A DNA stretch of 64,000 nt, from assembly GCA_010015805.1 (NCBI GenBank), contig ML978123.1, positions 1,116,001 through 1,180,000 of the forward strand, written 5' to 3'. This document shows positions 1 through 12,794 of this stretch, in pieces (position 1 is the stretch's first letter; every line of letters starts with the position of its first letter). The translations under genes and the position numbers were made by a program. The notes beneath the pieces are model-generated. The model had not been told where the DNA came from. It ran no database searches and saw only the letters and a program-made list of their open reading frames with translations. The DNA is from Rhizodiscina lignyota. Lineage: Eukaryota > Ascomycota > Dothideomycetes > Aulographales > Rhizodiscinaceae.

Positions 1-3000
1 GTGGCAGCTGCAGGTTGTCCGGAGGATTACAGCTGGGTTCAAGGTCTAGCTTTGGGGGTAAAAAGAGATGAGACTGTCTTTCTTGAACTGGAATTTTTGA
101 AATATTCACGAGAAAATAGTGCGGCCTTGGGGTGCTTATGTACCGTCTGCCTATTCTTCACCGACAAAAGAAATCGTGCAACGAGACTGCCGGTTTTCTG
201 GACAGACCCCAGCAACGCCATGCACGATGTGCGCAGCACAGCAAATCTGGCTTTGCCGACCCGCACAAGGGGGTGCGTGGCTTTCGTGGGAGAAGATCCA
301 TCCTTGGATTCCCACGGGGTTGCAGGGTTGTGGCCTTCCTGGACCAACCCGTAAAGGCTTTGGGGGTACGGGTGTGCGGGCATGGAGCATCGTGAAGCTT
401 CAGAAAACGAAGCACGCCGTGGGAAATGGGGCGCGGTTGGCTGGCGTCGACGGACATTTGCGAGGCTTTGGCGAATGGGATGAAAGCCTGGCCGGAAAGG
501 AAGCTACTGTATAGTCTATCGCGCCGGTGGAAGGCATGGAAGTCTGGAAGATAGGGCCGAAACTGTGCACCTGTTGATCCTTCCCCCTTTCATACTGAAA
601 ATTGTTTCTAGGCTGTGGGAGCGAATATTCGGCAGCCTTTCCCACTAGCTTCCCGCGGTACGAGCCTTCCGCGACATGAGTCCTATCCCAAATGCGTGCG
701 GCTTGTATGCCGATACACAGCGGAAGGGGGCTGCGGCGGACGTGCGAAATGAGGAAACCAACATCTCCCATCTTGACTCGTTTGTGACTGATCCGCCGTG
801 ATCCATCCGTTTGTGACGAGGCCAATATTGAAAGCATAAATGCGGGTGGATAGAGCTGGAATAGAAGTACTCCCTCCGATGCTATCGGTAGCGAGTCATA
901 ACCAAAGGGAAGGTGACGAGACTGATACCTCACCAATGCGCAGGTGGTGACAACCACGATAGGACGAGAGCGAATCCGACTGGCGTTCGAATCGAGGTAA
1001 GCATCACTCAAGGCAGCCTTGCATTGGCGCTCGGTACCATGCGACTAAGCGCTGCCTGAGCAGTCGTATTTTCTCTGACCGATTGCCCCGGCCTCCCGAT
1101 GTCTCTCGCTGCTGGTTGTCCCCCAGCCCTGTGGACGGACTACCTATGGAGGCTTGCCTGGAGAAACTCCACGTATATGCTTGCGGCCGCTGACTTCGTA
1201 GGACGGAGAGATTATTGCGTGTCTCACATCGCACACGCGAATTTGCGTCAGGAGTCAAGAGAGTCCCTAAGCGAGTCAGGCCCTAATTCTCCCTCGTAAC
1301 AAAAAGCATTTATCCTTTTTGCAAAATGCGGGAAGTCGTGGAGTTGTGTCGCGACGAAGTCCGCTTCGAAGGGCCGCCCTGCCTTCTGTGCGCTCATGCT
1401 GAGCGACCCCTCGAGAGTGAAAAATTAGCTGACCCCGATGGACGTCAAAAGGGGTGCGGTCGGAAGATGTTTTGCTCGTCAGCCCAAGCGAGAGCATCGC
1501 CGAAAGCTCGATGAGATGTGCTTCAGCCAGTGCCTATTGAGATTGCACAGCATCAGTGACAATAATTCGTCTCGACAGAAGTGACTGCTCATTTCAACAG
1601 CTCAGAAGGCTGTAGTTAGCTTTGGCTCAACTTTTCTGTCACCTCTAGACCCCCCAACCTGGAAAGATTGGCTTTTCCCAAACCCCCCCACGACTGTCGA
1701 TAGGCGGCCTCCTTGCAGGCAAGCTAACTCGGGGAAGTGTGGGAGCATGGAACGGGTGCATCACCCAAACCTCCGGATTCCGGGGGTGCATCCTGAATTG
1801 CCTGATTCGAGAATATTGCTCGAGTGGCTTGAAGTGGAGTTTATTCCCGATCCTCTTTGCTGTGGCTCAATTCCAATGCGCACAATGCAGTCGCCTTATG
1901 TATTCTCTTGCTCATTGTGACAGTGCATTGGGCCGCAATAATCCATGGAGAAAGCAGTGAAAAATGTGATGTTGGTCCTCTGTGACACAGGAGGAAGTGA
2001 TGAAATCATGAGGCGACGTAGGAAAGCACAAAATGAACTGGCGGCACAGCTGTGGCGTTCTGAAAGCTTTGATGTATCCCAGAACAGCAGTCCATCTTCT
2101 CGTCAACGAGCTTTGATGCATGTTCCGAACTCTGCAGTGATTCTACGGTCTGGGTTGACCTGAGCAACGTACTCGTAAATCGTCATTTACACATAGCTCC
2201 GCCCCCTCCCTGGAAATGATACTAAACTGCAAGCGGAACACATGTCAAAAACCATAACGAAGTGCAGAGCATAGAAAATACACACAATTAGCAAAGCCGT
2301 CAAATTCTCTCCAACAGCTCCTGAACAGAATTTCACATATCTTATGAGCCTTGGTGACATCCATACATTCCAGCTCTGCAAGGGGGAATTTTCTATTTTG
2401 AATCAAGCCCATTCCATCAACAAGCCCATACTACATAAAGTATTGTAAATGGAACATTGTAAGTCCCACTATGCGCATGATAGAACCCTTAGACCTCTTT
2501 CGGAGACATTCTCGGCATAGTACGGTAGTCCGATCGATGCCATGATTTTGATAACTGAGCTGATTCCCCACGAGGTCATCACACTTCAAACTTTGTAGGT
2601 GGCATCAGCTTCGCTCTATTTGGAAAGGCACGGTCTCCATATACCACATATTTTATAAGGCCAAGAGGAAAAGCACCTCAAGAGTACGTAGCATATCCTC
2701 CACTTGGGTTTCCCACGATGACAACAAACTAAACGCAGAATTTGAAAGTCAACTCCCCAGGCTGCCTAATAACTCCATCCGGTTCCAATTGACACCAATC
2801 CGGCGCTTCTGACAAAAGCTAACGTCCGGAGTACTCGAAAGTAAATACCAACTTCCTGTTGGGGTCTTGGACACGTAATCCCCTCGGTTCCGTCCACGGG
2901 CCGCAGACTCTAGTCTCATTAAACGCGCGGCCGCCTCAAGTTTAAGTAGCATTAAATCCTTCTTCACTTTTTTGTTTTGCTTTCTCCCATTTCAAAGATC

Positions 3001-4078
3001 TCATTTCTATAAGCTGCAAGGTAATCGTCCGTACCTGTGCCATGCACTCCAGCATGGTGATTAAGTGAAAAGCGATATCGGAGCTTGAAGCTCCAGAGAT
3101 ATTCGCCATGGCCCACGGCGACTGTATGAGACATCGGAGGACTACACTCTGCTACTCGTCAGGGTCTTTCAGACGTTCAATCCCCACAAAACCTAATGCC
3201 TTTACCAGTTTCCTAATTTCTGCGGAGCCCGAGAGAACCGAAAGCCGACCCGGCTGTTACTCTAAATCCCCGCTTGTTCCACTGGATATCGATGTAACCT
3301 CACATATTCTTTGCGCGGGGCATACTCGAACAGAGTCAACGGTCTGGCATACCAGTGCTGTCCTTTCATGCAATTTAAACCATGAGGCCAATTTGGTCTG
3401 CAATTGTGTACACCGGTCAGTTCAGCTTGGTCCGACTTCGAGGAAGAGTGGAAAGGTAGATGGTTCGGGTACCCAGGATAACCTATGATGTGCCTCCAGG
3501 CCCAAGGCTTTCTAGATCTATGATCAAGCTCCACCCTGATGGTCCAATCAAGCAAATGGAAAGTAGAGTGGCTATGAGAATCACCAAGAAGTGCGGCGGA
3601 GCCTGCATACAGGCTCTGCAAGTAAGGAGAGGAGATGCTCAACTTGCAGAGTCCACGTTACAGTGAGGAGTTCACTTATTCGCACATCCCTCTCTTATTC
3701 CAATAGACTCTCCACTGTACCTACCTATCTCAGTTAAGACCTTTAACCGGACAGAGAAGACTTTAGGTACCATTCACAAGCAATAGAGCAATACCCCGCA
3801 TCATGATCTCCCGGTTCCTGGCTCCTTTGGCGAACCGCTGCGGGCCCTTGTCCACCAGCATCGTGAAAGATTTCTTTAGCATCACGCTCCCTGAGTATGC
3901 CGTCATTTCCAGCAATTCCCCGCATCGCAAAATTTCCAACGCTCGTCCGTCGTGTCCCGGGCAGCATTGCACCGATGGCGCGTAGAAAAGGTCGAGGACG
4001 CGCTCCACTTTCGAAGAACGACCGACTTCTTGGTTCAATTGAGAGGGATAGGCAAAATACAGAGCAGAGGCCTTCGAG
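1..4078. other. gene-poor stretch before the GH3 gene
   Basis: I see no supportable gene in this 4 kb. Open frames are short and on both strands. The longest, on the minus strand at 400-1011, has no motif, signal peptide or believable exon partner. No transposase, reverse transcriptase, terminal repeat, tRNA B-box or tandem array was found by eye. The last few hundred bases should carry the promoter of the beta-glucosidase that begins at 4079. An exon of a gene lying outside the window cannot be excluded at the left edge. Confidence 0.6.
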
Positions 4079-6927
4079 ATGCGCGTACGCAATTTGCTCT
4101 TCGGCATTGGCCTGTTCCTGTTCGAGCTCCAGGCACAGGAGATAACAGACGACACCTACTTCTATGGAGATTCTCCTCCAGTCTATCCGTCACGTAGGTT
4201 TTGCTTGAAGTAGCTCCGCAATTATGCTCCGACGCTAAGCAAATAAAATGTATAGCGGAGGGCAAAGGAGTCGGACAATGGGCTCAAGCCTATGCGAAGG
4301 CGAAGGCTTTCGTTGCAAAGCTGACAATTGAGGAGAAGACCAATCTGACAACAGGTAACAAGATCTCCTGATGGTTTGTAATCGTCTACGAAGTAGCTCA
4401 CATTCTCAGGCTACTCCGACACGGACAACACATGCTCTGGGAACATCATTGCAATCCCTCGTCTCGGTTTCCCTGGCCTTTGCGTGTCGGATGCTGGAAA
4501 CGGCCTTGTAAGCGACGTTGTGATCTAGGAAAGACACTTTGCTCATGATTTTCAGCGTGATACGGACTATGTCTCGTCGTATCCGAATGGTATCTCCGTC
4601 GGAGCGAGGTATGGGCACCCAGAATAACAGATCGCAGATCGAGAGTCTGACCTGATCACTCTGCAGTTGGAACAAGAAGCTCGCTCATGATCGCGGCACG
4701 TACATGGGCGCTGAATTCAAGCGGAAAGGGGTCAACACTATCCTTGGCCCGGTCGTTGGACCTCTCGGACGTGTTGTCGCTGGTGGCCGCAATTGGGAAG
4801 GTAAGTACTTGGAAGTGAATCGGAAGAGCTCATGGTCATCATTTGCTTACACTTTACGTGTCAGGGTTCACCAACGACCCATACCTGAATGGTATGCTCG
4901 TAGCCAACACTGTTACCGGAGCCCAAGGGTCTGGCGTACAGACGTGTGTGAAGGTTAGTTCTGACAAGCGACCGAAAGCTAGAAACTAGCTTCATTAACG
5001 CATCAATGCCTTGTAGCACTATATTGGCAATGAGCAGGAAACGAACCGCAATCCAGAAGTAAACAGTGCTGGCGTAGCTACGCAATCGGTCTCGTCCAAC
5101 ATTGACGATACGACTTTACATGAGCTGTACCTATGGTAAGCTTTAGATTCGCTGCGCATGTCCATGAACGAATGCCTGACAATCCGCAGGCCTTTCCAAG
5201 AGGCCGTCAAAGCCGGCACGGCATCCATCATGTGCTCTTACAACAGAGTGAACAACAGCTACTCGTGTCAAAATTCCAAGATACTTAACGGCCTCCTGAA
5301 GACAGAGCTGGGCTTCGAAGGTTACGTCATGAGGTGAGTGCCATAAATCAGGGCACTGGAAATGCTATGCTAACCTCAAAAGTGACTGGGGTGCACAACA
5401 CGGTGGCGTTGCGTCGGCAAACGCTGGCTTGGATATGGTCATGCCGAACTCCGTCCTCTGGGGCCAGAATCTCACCACAGCAGTTAAGAATGGAAGTGTC
5501 AAAGCAAGCCGTTTAAACGATATGGCGACAAGGTTTGTTCTCTCAGCGCATCAATGACCTGGACTTGGCATCTGACTGCAAGCAACAGAATCATGGCAGC
5601 GTGGTACCTTCTTGATCAATCCGAAGGCGTCAGCTCCCCCGGCATTGGCATGAAGACAATGACAACGCCCCACCAACGCGTTATCGGCATCAGTCATGAG
5701 TCCAGCAACACAATTCTTGACGGCGCCATCGAAGGGCATGTACTGGTCAAGAACAGCAAGAATGCCTTACCAATGAAGTCGCCACAACTCGTCTCAGTCT
5801 TTGGGTACGATGCGCAGGTGCCTCTGTGGGCGTCGCAGTACGGAACCATTACGCCCAATCAATACTCTGCGATCTATAACAACGGAACGATGTTCACGGC
5901 AGGCGGTTCCGGGAAGAATAGCCCTGCATACGTACTCTCGCCGTTCGATGCGATCAGTGAGCGAGCCTATCAAGGCGGCGGGTCGGTTTACTGGGACTTT
6001 TCACGTCCCGATCCACCGGTCGACCCCACGTCCGATGCGTGCGTTGTCTTCATCAATGCCTGGGCGTCCGAGGGATCTGACCGACCAGCGCTCCGCGACG
6101 ACTTCAGCGACGGCCTAGTACTGAACGTCGCCGCAAACTGCAGCAACACAATCGTCGTCATCCACAACGCAGGGACGCGCCTGGTCGATGTTTTCCAGGA
6201 CCATCCCAATGTGACAGCAATCATTTACGCGCACCTGCCTGGTCAAGACACGGGACGTGGTCTTGCCATGATCTTGTACGGCGACGTTAGCCCGTCGGGC
6301 CGTCTCCCGTACACCGTTGCGAAGAACGAGTCGGACTACGGCCATCTGCTGAACGCTACCCAGCCCGAAGGCGAGTTCGCGCTGTTCTCGCAGTCCAACT
6401 TCACCGAGGGCCAGTTCATCGACTACCGCTATTTCGACGCGCACCACATCACGCCGCGGTACGAGTTCGGCTTCGGCCTCTCATATAGCAAGTTCTCGTA
6501 CTCCAACTTGCACGTGCAGCTGAAGGGCTCTCCGTCGCCATATCCCGCAAAGGCATCAGTCCAGCCAGGTGGCAACCCCCACCTCTTTGATGTCGTTGCA
6601 ACGGCCTCTGTCCAGGTAACGAACAGTGGCGGTATGGACGCTATGGACGTCCCACAGTTGTACGTAGGGTTCCCTGGGCCCAACCAGCCCGTGAAGCAGC
6701 TGCGTGCATTTGAGAAAGTTCAGATTGCGAAGGGACAGAGCACCACAGTTACGTTCTCGCTGCGTCGGAAGGACCTATCGGTGTGGGATGCGGAGGCTCA
6801 GCAGTGGATGATCCCAAGTGGAACGCACAACATCTGGGTCGGTGCTTCGAGTAGGGATTTGCCGCTTCATACCACACTCACTGTTAGTGGAAAGGGTTAC
6901 GGAGGTTCAAAGCGTGCGGGTATGTAA
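4079..6927 (+). CDS. secreted GH3 beta-glucosidase (10 exons)
   Basis: Glycoside hydrolase family 3 enzyme that should release glucose from cello-oligosaccharides or other beta-glucosides outside the cell. Exons: 4079-4193, 4256-4354, 4410-4507, 4556-4608, 4667-4800, 4865-4953, 5017-5135, 5190-5333, 5383-5532, 5589-6927, joining to 779 residues without a stop. The first exon encodes a hydrophobic signal-peptide-like start ([20 protein letters not shown]). The N-terminal barrel carries [20 protein letters not shown], the KHYIGNEQE block and [10 protein letters not shown]. The nucleophile motif [11 protein letters not shown] spans the exon 8/9 junction; its Asp is residue 285 (5384-5386). The C-terminal third has the second GH3 domain and the fibronectin-III-like end ([16 protein letters not shown]). 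Length and domain order are normal for fungal secreted GH3 enzymes. Substrate preference cannot be read from sequence. Confidence 0.93.
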
Positions 6928-9801
6928 TGGGCCTGGTCGCGCGAGGCTGTAAGAGCAATTGAATGCAAAATCGTCGTGCAATCTGAAGTCGAATTCGAAA
7001 GTTAGTAATATCCCGTGTTGTGCTCTGAATTCTCCGTGTGGGGGCAACAATTTGTATGCGGGATTGAGGTGCTCTGCAGACCCTCAGGTAAATCTGGCGG
7101 CCGCACCGTATAAGCAACTCTGCAGCAAGGCTAATTAGTATCAGTTACGAAGAGATAGCAAATGGATGAAATGCGATCGTAAGCGCAAAATTTCTCGAAT
7201 AGGTTAGACACATCTCTCGCTCGCGTTTAGCCGTTGCTTGTTCTCCGATGCAGGAGCAAGGGTAGAATGAGTTCTTCTACAACGACCGAATCGTTTAATA
7301 ACCCTCAGTACCACAAAACGCGGAGTGACCTTCCTCGTAGAGTCTCTACGGCCGCACCGTCGACTGCATTGCAGCAACAGCAACGGCACCCATGACTGCA
7401 ATGAGAGTTTCGGAACGGCTGGCGGCATTCCGAACACCGTGTTGTGGATTGATTTCAAAGACATCTGGGGTAGTGGATTGAGAGAAACCGACTTCCACAT
7501 CCTGGCAAAACGGTAGACACTGCCGATTCTGGCATTAGAGCTCCAGATGTGGCAGTGCCTCTGGATCATCTAGACGCTTATCACCATTAGTAAACTCCGA
7601 GGAAATTGCGAAGAGCATTAGAAAGAATAGGAGAATCCTGTTGATGCGTTATCATTGTGAATCAACAATGTCTTCGTCGGGATACTCCTGTGACGGCGGG
7701 GTTGAGTGAGATGAGATGACGCGAGAGCATTGAGCTCATTAAGCTCAATGGAGTACCAGATATATAATCTTTGAGGGATAAATGTGGCGGAAACACCAAT
7801 TGAATCATAATCAAAGAGTTCGCTGACAAAGACATTGGGACGAGTGTCAGATGCGGAAATTCTATGGTGTTCGCAAGAATTATTGTAACACGTTGGATGA
7901 AATCTTTCCGAGAGTTTCGGGGCTGAGCAAAGCCTCGAAGTAATAGCGTAGAGTGGCGTGGTTTCGGAGTCGCCGGCGATATTTCAAGTGGCGGATTGAT
8001 ACTATTCAGAAGTCCAGAAACACACGCTTCGGAACGTTTGTATGACGGCCGAATACTCGCATCCCCGGACAGTCTAATCTTTTGGAGTCGGAGAGTTGGA
8101 ACACCGTGAAACCCTTGAAGGTCTGCGGGAACGGCCGCACAATACTGGAGCGCGTGAGATGCAAGGCCGGCTATGGGTTCGAGAGTGGATACTGAGGTGG
8201 AGAGGCTGGGTTGACGTTCGAAGATATATCGTATACGAAAAGACGAGAAGGAGGTATGTACAAGAATGCTCTGCTCTTCTAAGCGAGGCATGGAATAGAG
8301 CACACTTAAGGCTAGCCTCCCGGGAGAAAAGCGGTAGCGGGTAGTGATGTACGCGTAGATTATGTAACCTGCTTCTATGAACGTACAAGGGCAAAAGTAA
8401 GCTTAAAAGGCCAACCATCCCACACACATGCGGCGTGGCGGATGGCTGGGCTGCATCAACTCCATTGGGGGTCTCGTATAGAGTAAGCATTGACCAGTAG
8501 AGGGGGTTTGAGTTCGGAAGGATTGATAGCACCGGCGGCATCAAGGTTGGCTAGTTTTGCTGTATTGGACATGCTAGGAGAAGCTCACGAGGCGGTTCAG
8601 CTCTCTTGGCAGGGCGTATGAGCATTTCAGCTCTATAGAGCCGTTTGACTGTAGGAAGTGTGTGATATACTGCTGTTGCACGGCTCGTAGGTACAGCCGA
8701 ATAGAGGAAATGGCTCAAAACGTGGTACGCGCTGCATGCGCGGATAGTGGACGTATAACTGCGAAGTAGATGTGGCCCCACATGCAGGGCCTTCGTGAAG
8801 GGATTGGGTGTCGGATATTTGCCTTGATAGCGGCGCGTCTAGCCCGATCAGGCATAACGCAGCGACTGGCTTCCAACGTACTCGCGCGAGCGCAGGAAGC
8901 AGCTGCTCGCAATCTGTCCATCCTCATTACTCCCCTCGTCTCTCGCTCCGTCCATGCCCCGAACAAACTGAGAAGAGCGAGCCTCTCGTGCTTGGCTTCC
9001 TTAGCGTCCGATGCACGAACTAGCTCAGCCGCAAGCTTGTAGAGCAGCTACTTCCACGCGCGTACGCTAGGCTATTAGACCCATCTCGTCGGAGTGCAGC
9101 GCGCGTAGATCAGCTGTAGCCTGTCAGCATGCCGATGCCCGAAATAATGGCGACTCTACAGCCACACGATCTTATCACGGCACGCCCTATTTGGCTTGAC
9201 ATCTTACGGGGAGCTCGAAACGTACGTAGATTGCGGTTCGGGGGCGTGACGGGACCCCTTTCACCAGGACAGCATGGATAGCGACAGCCTGCACAACCCG
9301 TTGCTTCCCTATATATGAGCATAGACGCGGTAAACTTGCGCTTCAGCCCTGCCGCTCTTGGCCGACGGCAGCCTACTGCCACATCTGGCTTGCATGTGGT
9401 GGTAGCCGCCACAGGGATCCTTACTCAGACAACAATCAGATTCGCCCACATCGCTGTCAGCTCTGACGCTTTGGGCTGCTCGCAATGCAACCTCATTCGC
9501 CAACTTGATCTTCTGCTTTGATCTAAATCCTCATTCCGTACCGATACTAGGTTCCCCAGTCCCTACGTTCCAGCTCAGAGGCACCAACTCAACGGCGTCG
9601 GTGTCGACGCGTGAATGCTGACCATAGCCTATGCGTTGACCCACCAAGCGGGAGATCTCTTCTGCCCATAACCACTTTAATAGTCCTTTTGCCCATTTGT
9701 CCACTGTTCGCACCCGCACTGCCTTCTTTTGCGCTTTCGGGTGCCTTTTTCAACTGACTGCCATTCCTCTCTTCCCTAGAACACTTGCTTAATCTCCAAT
9801 C
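6928..9801. other. 2.9 kb intergenic stretch
   Basis: Nothing supportable was found between the GH3 gene and the FAD monooxygenase. The longest open frame, on the minus strand at 7662-8303, has no recognisable domain and its codon composition does not look coding. The final 300 bases before 9802 are pyrimidine-rich (for example around 9755-9790), as expected just upstream of a fungal start codon. Confidence 0.5.
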
Positions 9802-12454
9802 ATGGCCGGCAAGTCTAATTTCAAGGTCGTAATTGTGGGCGGAGGTATAGCTGGGCTGGCGCTGGCGAACGAGCTACAATGTGCAGGAATCGACTTTGTC
9901 CTTCTCGAGAGAAGGTCGGTCATCGATCCACAAGTTGGCGCTTCAATTGGCATGCTGCCCAACGGAAGTCGCATCCTGGATCAAGTCGGCTGCTACGAAG
10001 ACGTTCTCGATCTCGTCGAACCCACTGTATTGGGCTTCAGTCACAAGGCAGATGGAAGTCTAATTGGAGAGCCTACTGATGCGCCAGTACTTTTGGCCAC
10101 TCGGTACGACAGCAAGTTGATAAATGCTTCTGTTCAGGCTAACATAGATGCTCAGGTCAGCCTACAACACCTGCTTCCTCGACCGCCAATGGGTTCTGCG
10201 AATTCTTGCCGATCACGTCCAGGACAAAAGCAAGATACTACTAAACAAAGATGTCGACAGAATCGAGCAGTCCAAGGATAAAGCTACCGTGTTCTGCAAA
10301 GACGGAACTTCGTACGACGGAGATGTCGTAGTCGGCGCGGACGGCGTGTACAGCAAAGTTCGACATGAAATGTGGCGCCAAGCCGAGGAAGCTGGTGAAG
10401 GCAAGCGAGTTGAGAAGGACAAGAAAGGTTTGCGTCGTGACTACTGCGAGATATGCCAGTGCTAATGCCTTCTTAGCCATGTTCGCCGAGTACAACTGCT
10501 TATTCGGCATATCCAACGCGGTCGAGGGAATGATTGAGGGCCAGAACCGATTCACATACGATAAGGATCGATCTACGCTAGTCATTGTTGGAAAGAACGG
10601 CAGGATATTTTGGTTCGTTTTCTCGAAAATGGACCGGGTGTACAAGGTTGGCGAAATCCCTAGGTACACGCAGGAAGACAAAGAGAATTTCATCAAGCAG
10701 CACGGTGATCTCATCATCCGTAACAATCCCAGAGTCACAGTGAAGGACTTTTACAAGGCTCAGATCTCTTCCACCCTTGTTGCGCTCGAGGAAGCAGCAT
10801 ACGAGAACTGGACATATGGTCGGATGGTTTGCGCCGGCGACTCAATCCACAAGATGACGCCCAACCTTGGAGCTGGAGGCAATTCTGCCATTGAGAGCAC
10901 TGCGATCGTCGCAAACCAGCTGAAGCACCTTGTAGACCAATACAAGTCCGCTCGTCCACCGCTTTCGGCTGTCGAGGATGCGCTCAAGCGCTTCCAGACG
11001 CTGAGGCACACTCGAATCACGGAAACGATGAAGATGGCGAATGGCTTGACTCGAATCCAAGCAATGAAGACAGGAGTGGAGAGGTTCATCGCGTACTATG
11101 TCATTCCGAATGCTGGCGACTACATGGCAGAAATGTACGCTGACTTCCAGATCGGAGCGCCCTTACTGGAGTATCTTCCCCCGCCTCCTCGCTCCTTGGA
11201 AGCAACGATGCCCTTCAATGAGGAGCAAGGTTGGGGTTTCATTGAGAGCAAAGCAAAGCGTGCTTTCACGGCCCTCCCATTCGTCGGTCTCGCTGCGGTG
11301 TTTTTCTGGATTACGATGAATATTCCGCTTGGGCCATATCTCCAAGACATCATGGATTCTGGGAAACTGACGCATGGCACTACGACTGTCAAACCCCTGG
11401 AGAAATTCTATCCCATTTCATTCTTGGACTCGCTCTGGCGCACACCAGAGGCGTTTTTCCTTTCGTCAACTCTTGGACTCGATAAAGTCAGCCATGACCA
11501 AGGCTTCTCATTCCTCATTGATGTCAGCACAATCTACGGGATCTGGCTCGTTGAGTCAGCCAGACGGAGTAACCTGCTCACGCTCGCCCAACTGTAAGTT
11601 GATCTGCTAGAATTGGAATCGTATCCATGAGAAAAGACATTGAGCTAATGGCATCTTGCAGACCTCTCCTGTTCGGCTTCTCAATGCAGCACCTTGGTGG
11701 CGGCTTCATGGCACCGATCTACTGGTTCCTCTTCTATATTTATTCCCCGGTTTCAAACTTCAAAGCTAGCGACAACCGCCTCACCAACATCACGTACACC
11801 TACAGCGTCCTCCCTCTCATGCTCCTCTTCTCTATCGTTCCTACTTATCTCATGTATCAGTCCGACGATCTGAAGACGCGACAGTACTGGGGCTTTGGCT
11901 GGCAGATGTTCCCTGTGTGGGTCAGCCTCGGCCAGTACGTCCTCGCTAAGACGGGCATCATGCCGGCGTTCAACAGGAGCGACCGAATTTACAAGCCCAG
12001 AATGGATGTGGCCGCAGTCAGACTCACTGTTGGCACATTCGGAATAATCTCCGCCGCTGCGTGGATCTACACACTTCTTACCTCCACCTACTCCATGGCC
12101 GACCTCTTCATCCCGAGCTTGCATCCAGAAGACAACTTTTTCTCCCTTACACGCTACTTCCTCCAAACCGATCAGGTCTTCATGTGCGGAAGCTGTCTCC
12201 TCTGGCTTCTGTATGCATATGGAGATTTTAAAGCCGCCGGCATGATCAGCCAAAGCTGGCTGACGATCCTCGCACTTGGAAGCCTGTCCCTTGTCAGTCT
12301 TGGACCTGGCGCCACATTCGCCGTAGGATGGCTTTTCAGGGAGGAGACACTCCTCACGAAGAGGCACAAGAGCGCTGTGACCAAGGGCTCGAATGGTGGC
12401 AAGAAAGTGAATGGAGTGGCGAATGGAAAGGTTGGGAATGGGAAGGCTCACTGA
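9802..12454 (+). CDS. FAD-dependent monooxygenase with C-terminal multi-span membrane region
   Basis: Flavoprotein monooxygenase of the PHBH/PaxM type. Exons 9802-10103, 10156-10427, 10477-11593 and 11662-12454 join to 827 residues. The N-terminal half shows the dinucleotide fold VVIVGGGIAGLALANEL (GGGIAG, residues 13-18), the FLDRQWVLRIL segment, the DG motif VVGADGVYSKVR, and the FAD ribityl-binding motif GDSIHKMTPNLGAGGNSAIE. In PaxM-like enzymes of indole-diterpene and meroterpenoid pathways this fold epoxidises or hydroxylates lipophilic substrates. The C-terminal ~370 residues are different: several hydrophobic spans including LPFVGLAAVFFWITMNIPLG, a conserved-looking block around MQHLGGGFMAPIYWFLFYIY, and further spans up to a Lys/Gly-rich tail. 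This roughly doubles the usual ~450-residue length. The protein is probably an integral membrane enzyme. The substrate is unknown; no prenyltransferase, cyclase or PKS gene lies in the window. Confidence 0.85.
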
Positions 12455-12794
12455 GCACGAAATGAGTGTGAAATGGCAATGACTTTTGAGAGAATAGGAT
12501 GGCATCGATAATGAATACCTCCTATAAGCGGCGTTCCGCGGAGTTCCAACATGGTTGAGACTACGGATAATTATGAGGGCGTCGGTTATTAGATATCAGA
12601 TCAGATGTATCCCCCTGCTTTCAGGTTGACGATCGATTTAAGGCACACCACAAATCCTCTCTCTGTCATCTTTCAAGTAGATATTCGATCTAAACAATAT
12701 GTAAAAAACCTCTCTTCATTGAGCTTGCTCTTTGATGCCCTCATCCTATTCGTAGACCGTCGGGATTGCCGTTATGAATAATCAACTCAATATT
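12455..12794. other. tail-to-tail intergenic region
   Basis: This 340-base gap separates the stop codons of the convergent monooxygenase (+) and repeat-protein (-) genes. It is somewhat AT-rich and should hold both 3' untranslated regions. No other structure was seen. Confidence 0.5.

Noticed and set aside
400-1011. Minus-strand frame of 203 codons near the left edge
   Set aside because: No recognisable motif, signal or splice partners.
7662-8303. Minus-strand frame of 213 codons between GH3 and the monooxygenase
   Set aside because: No domain, and irregular composition unlike the neighbouring genes.
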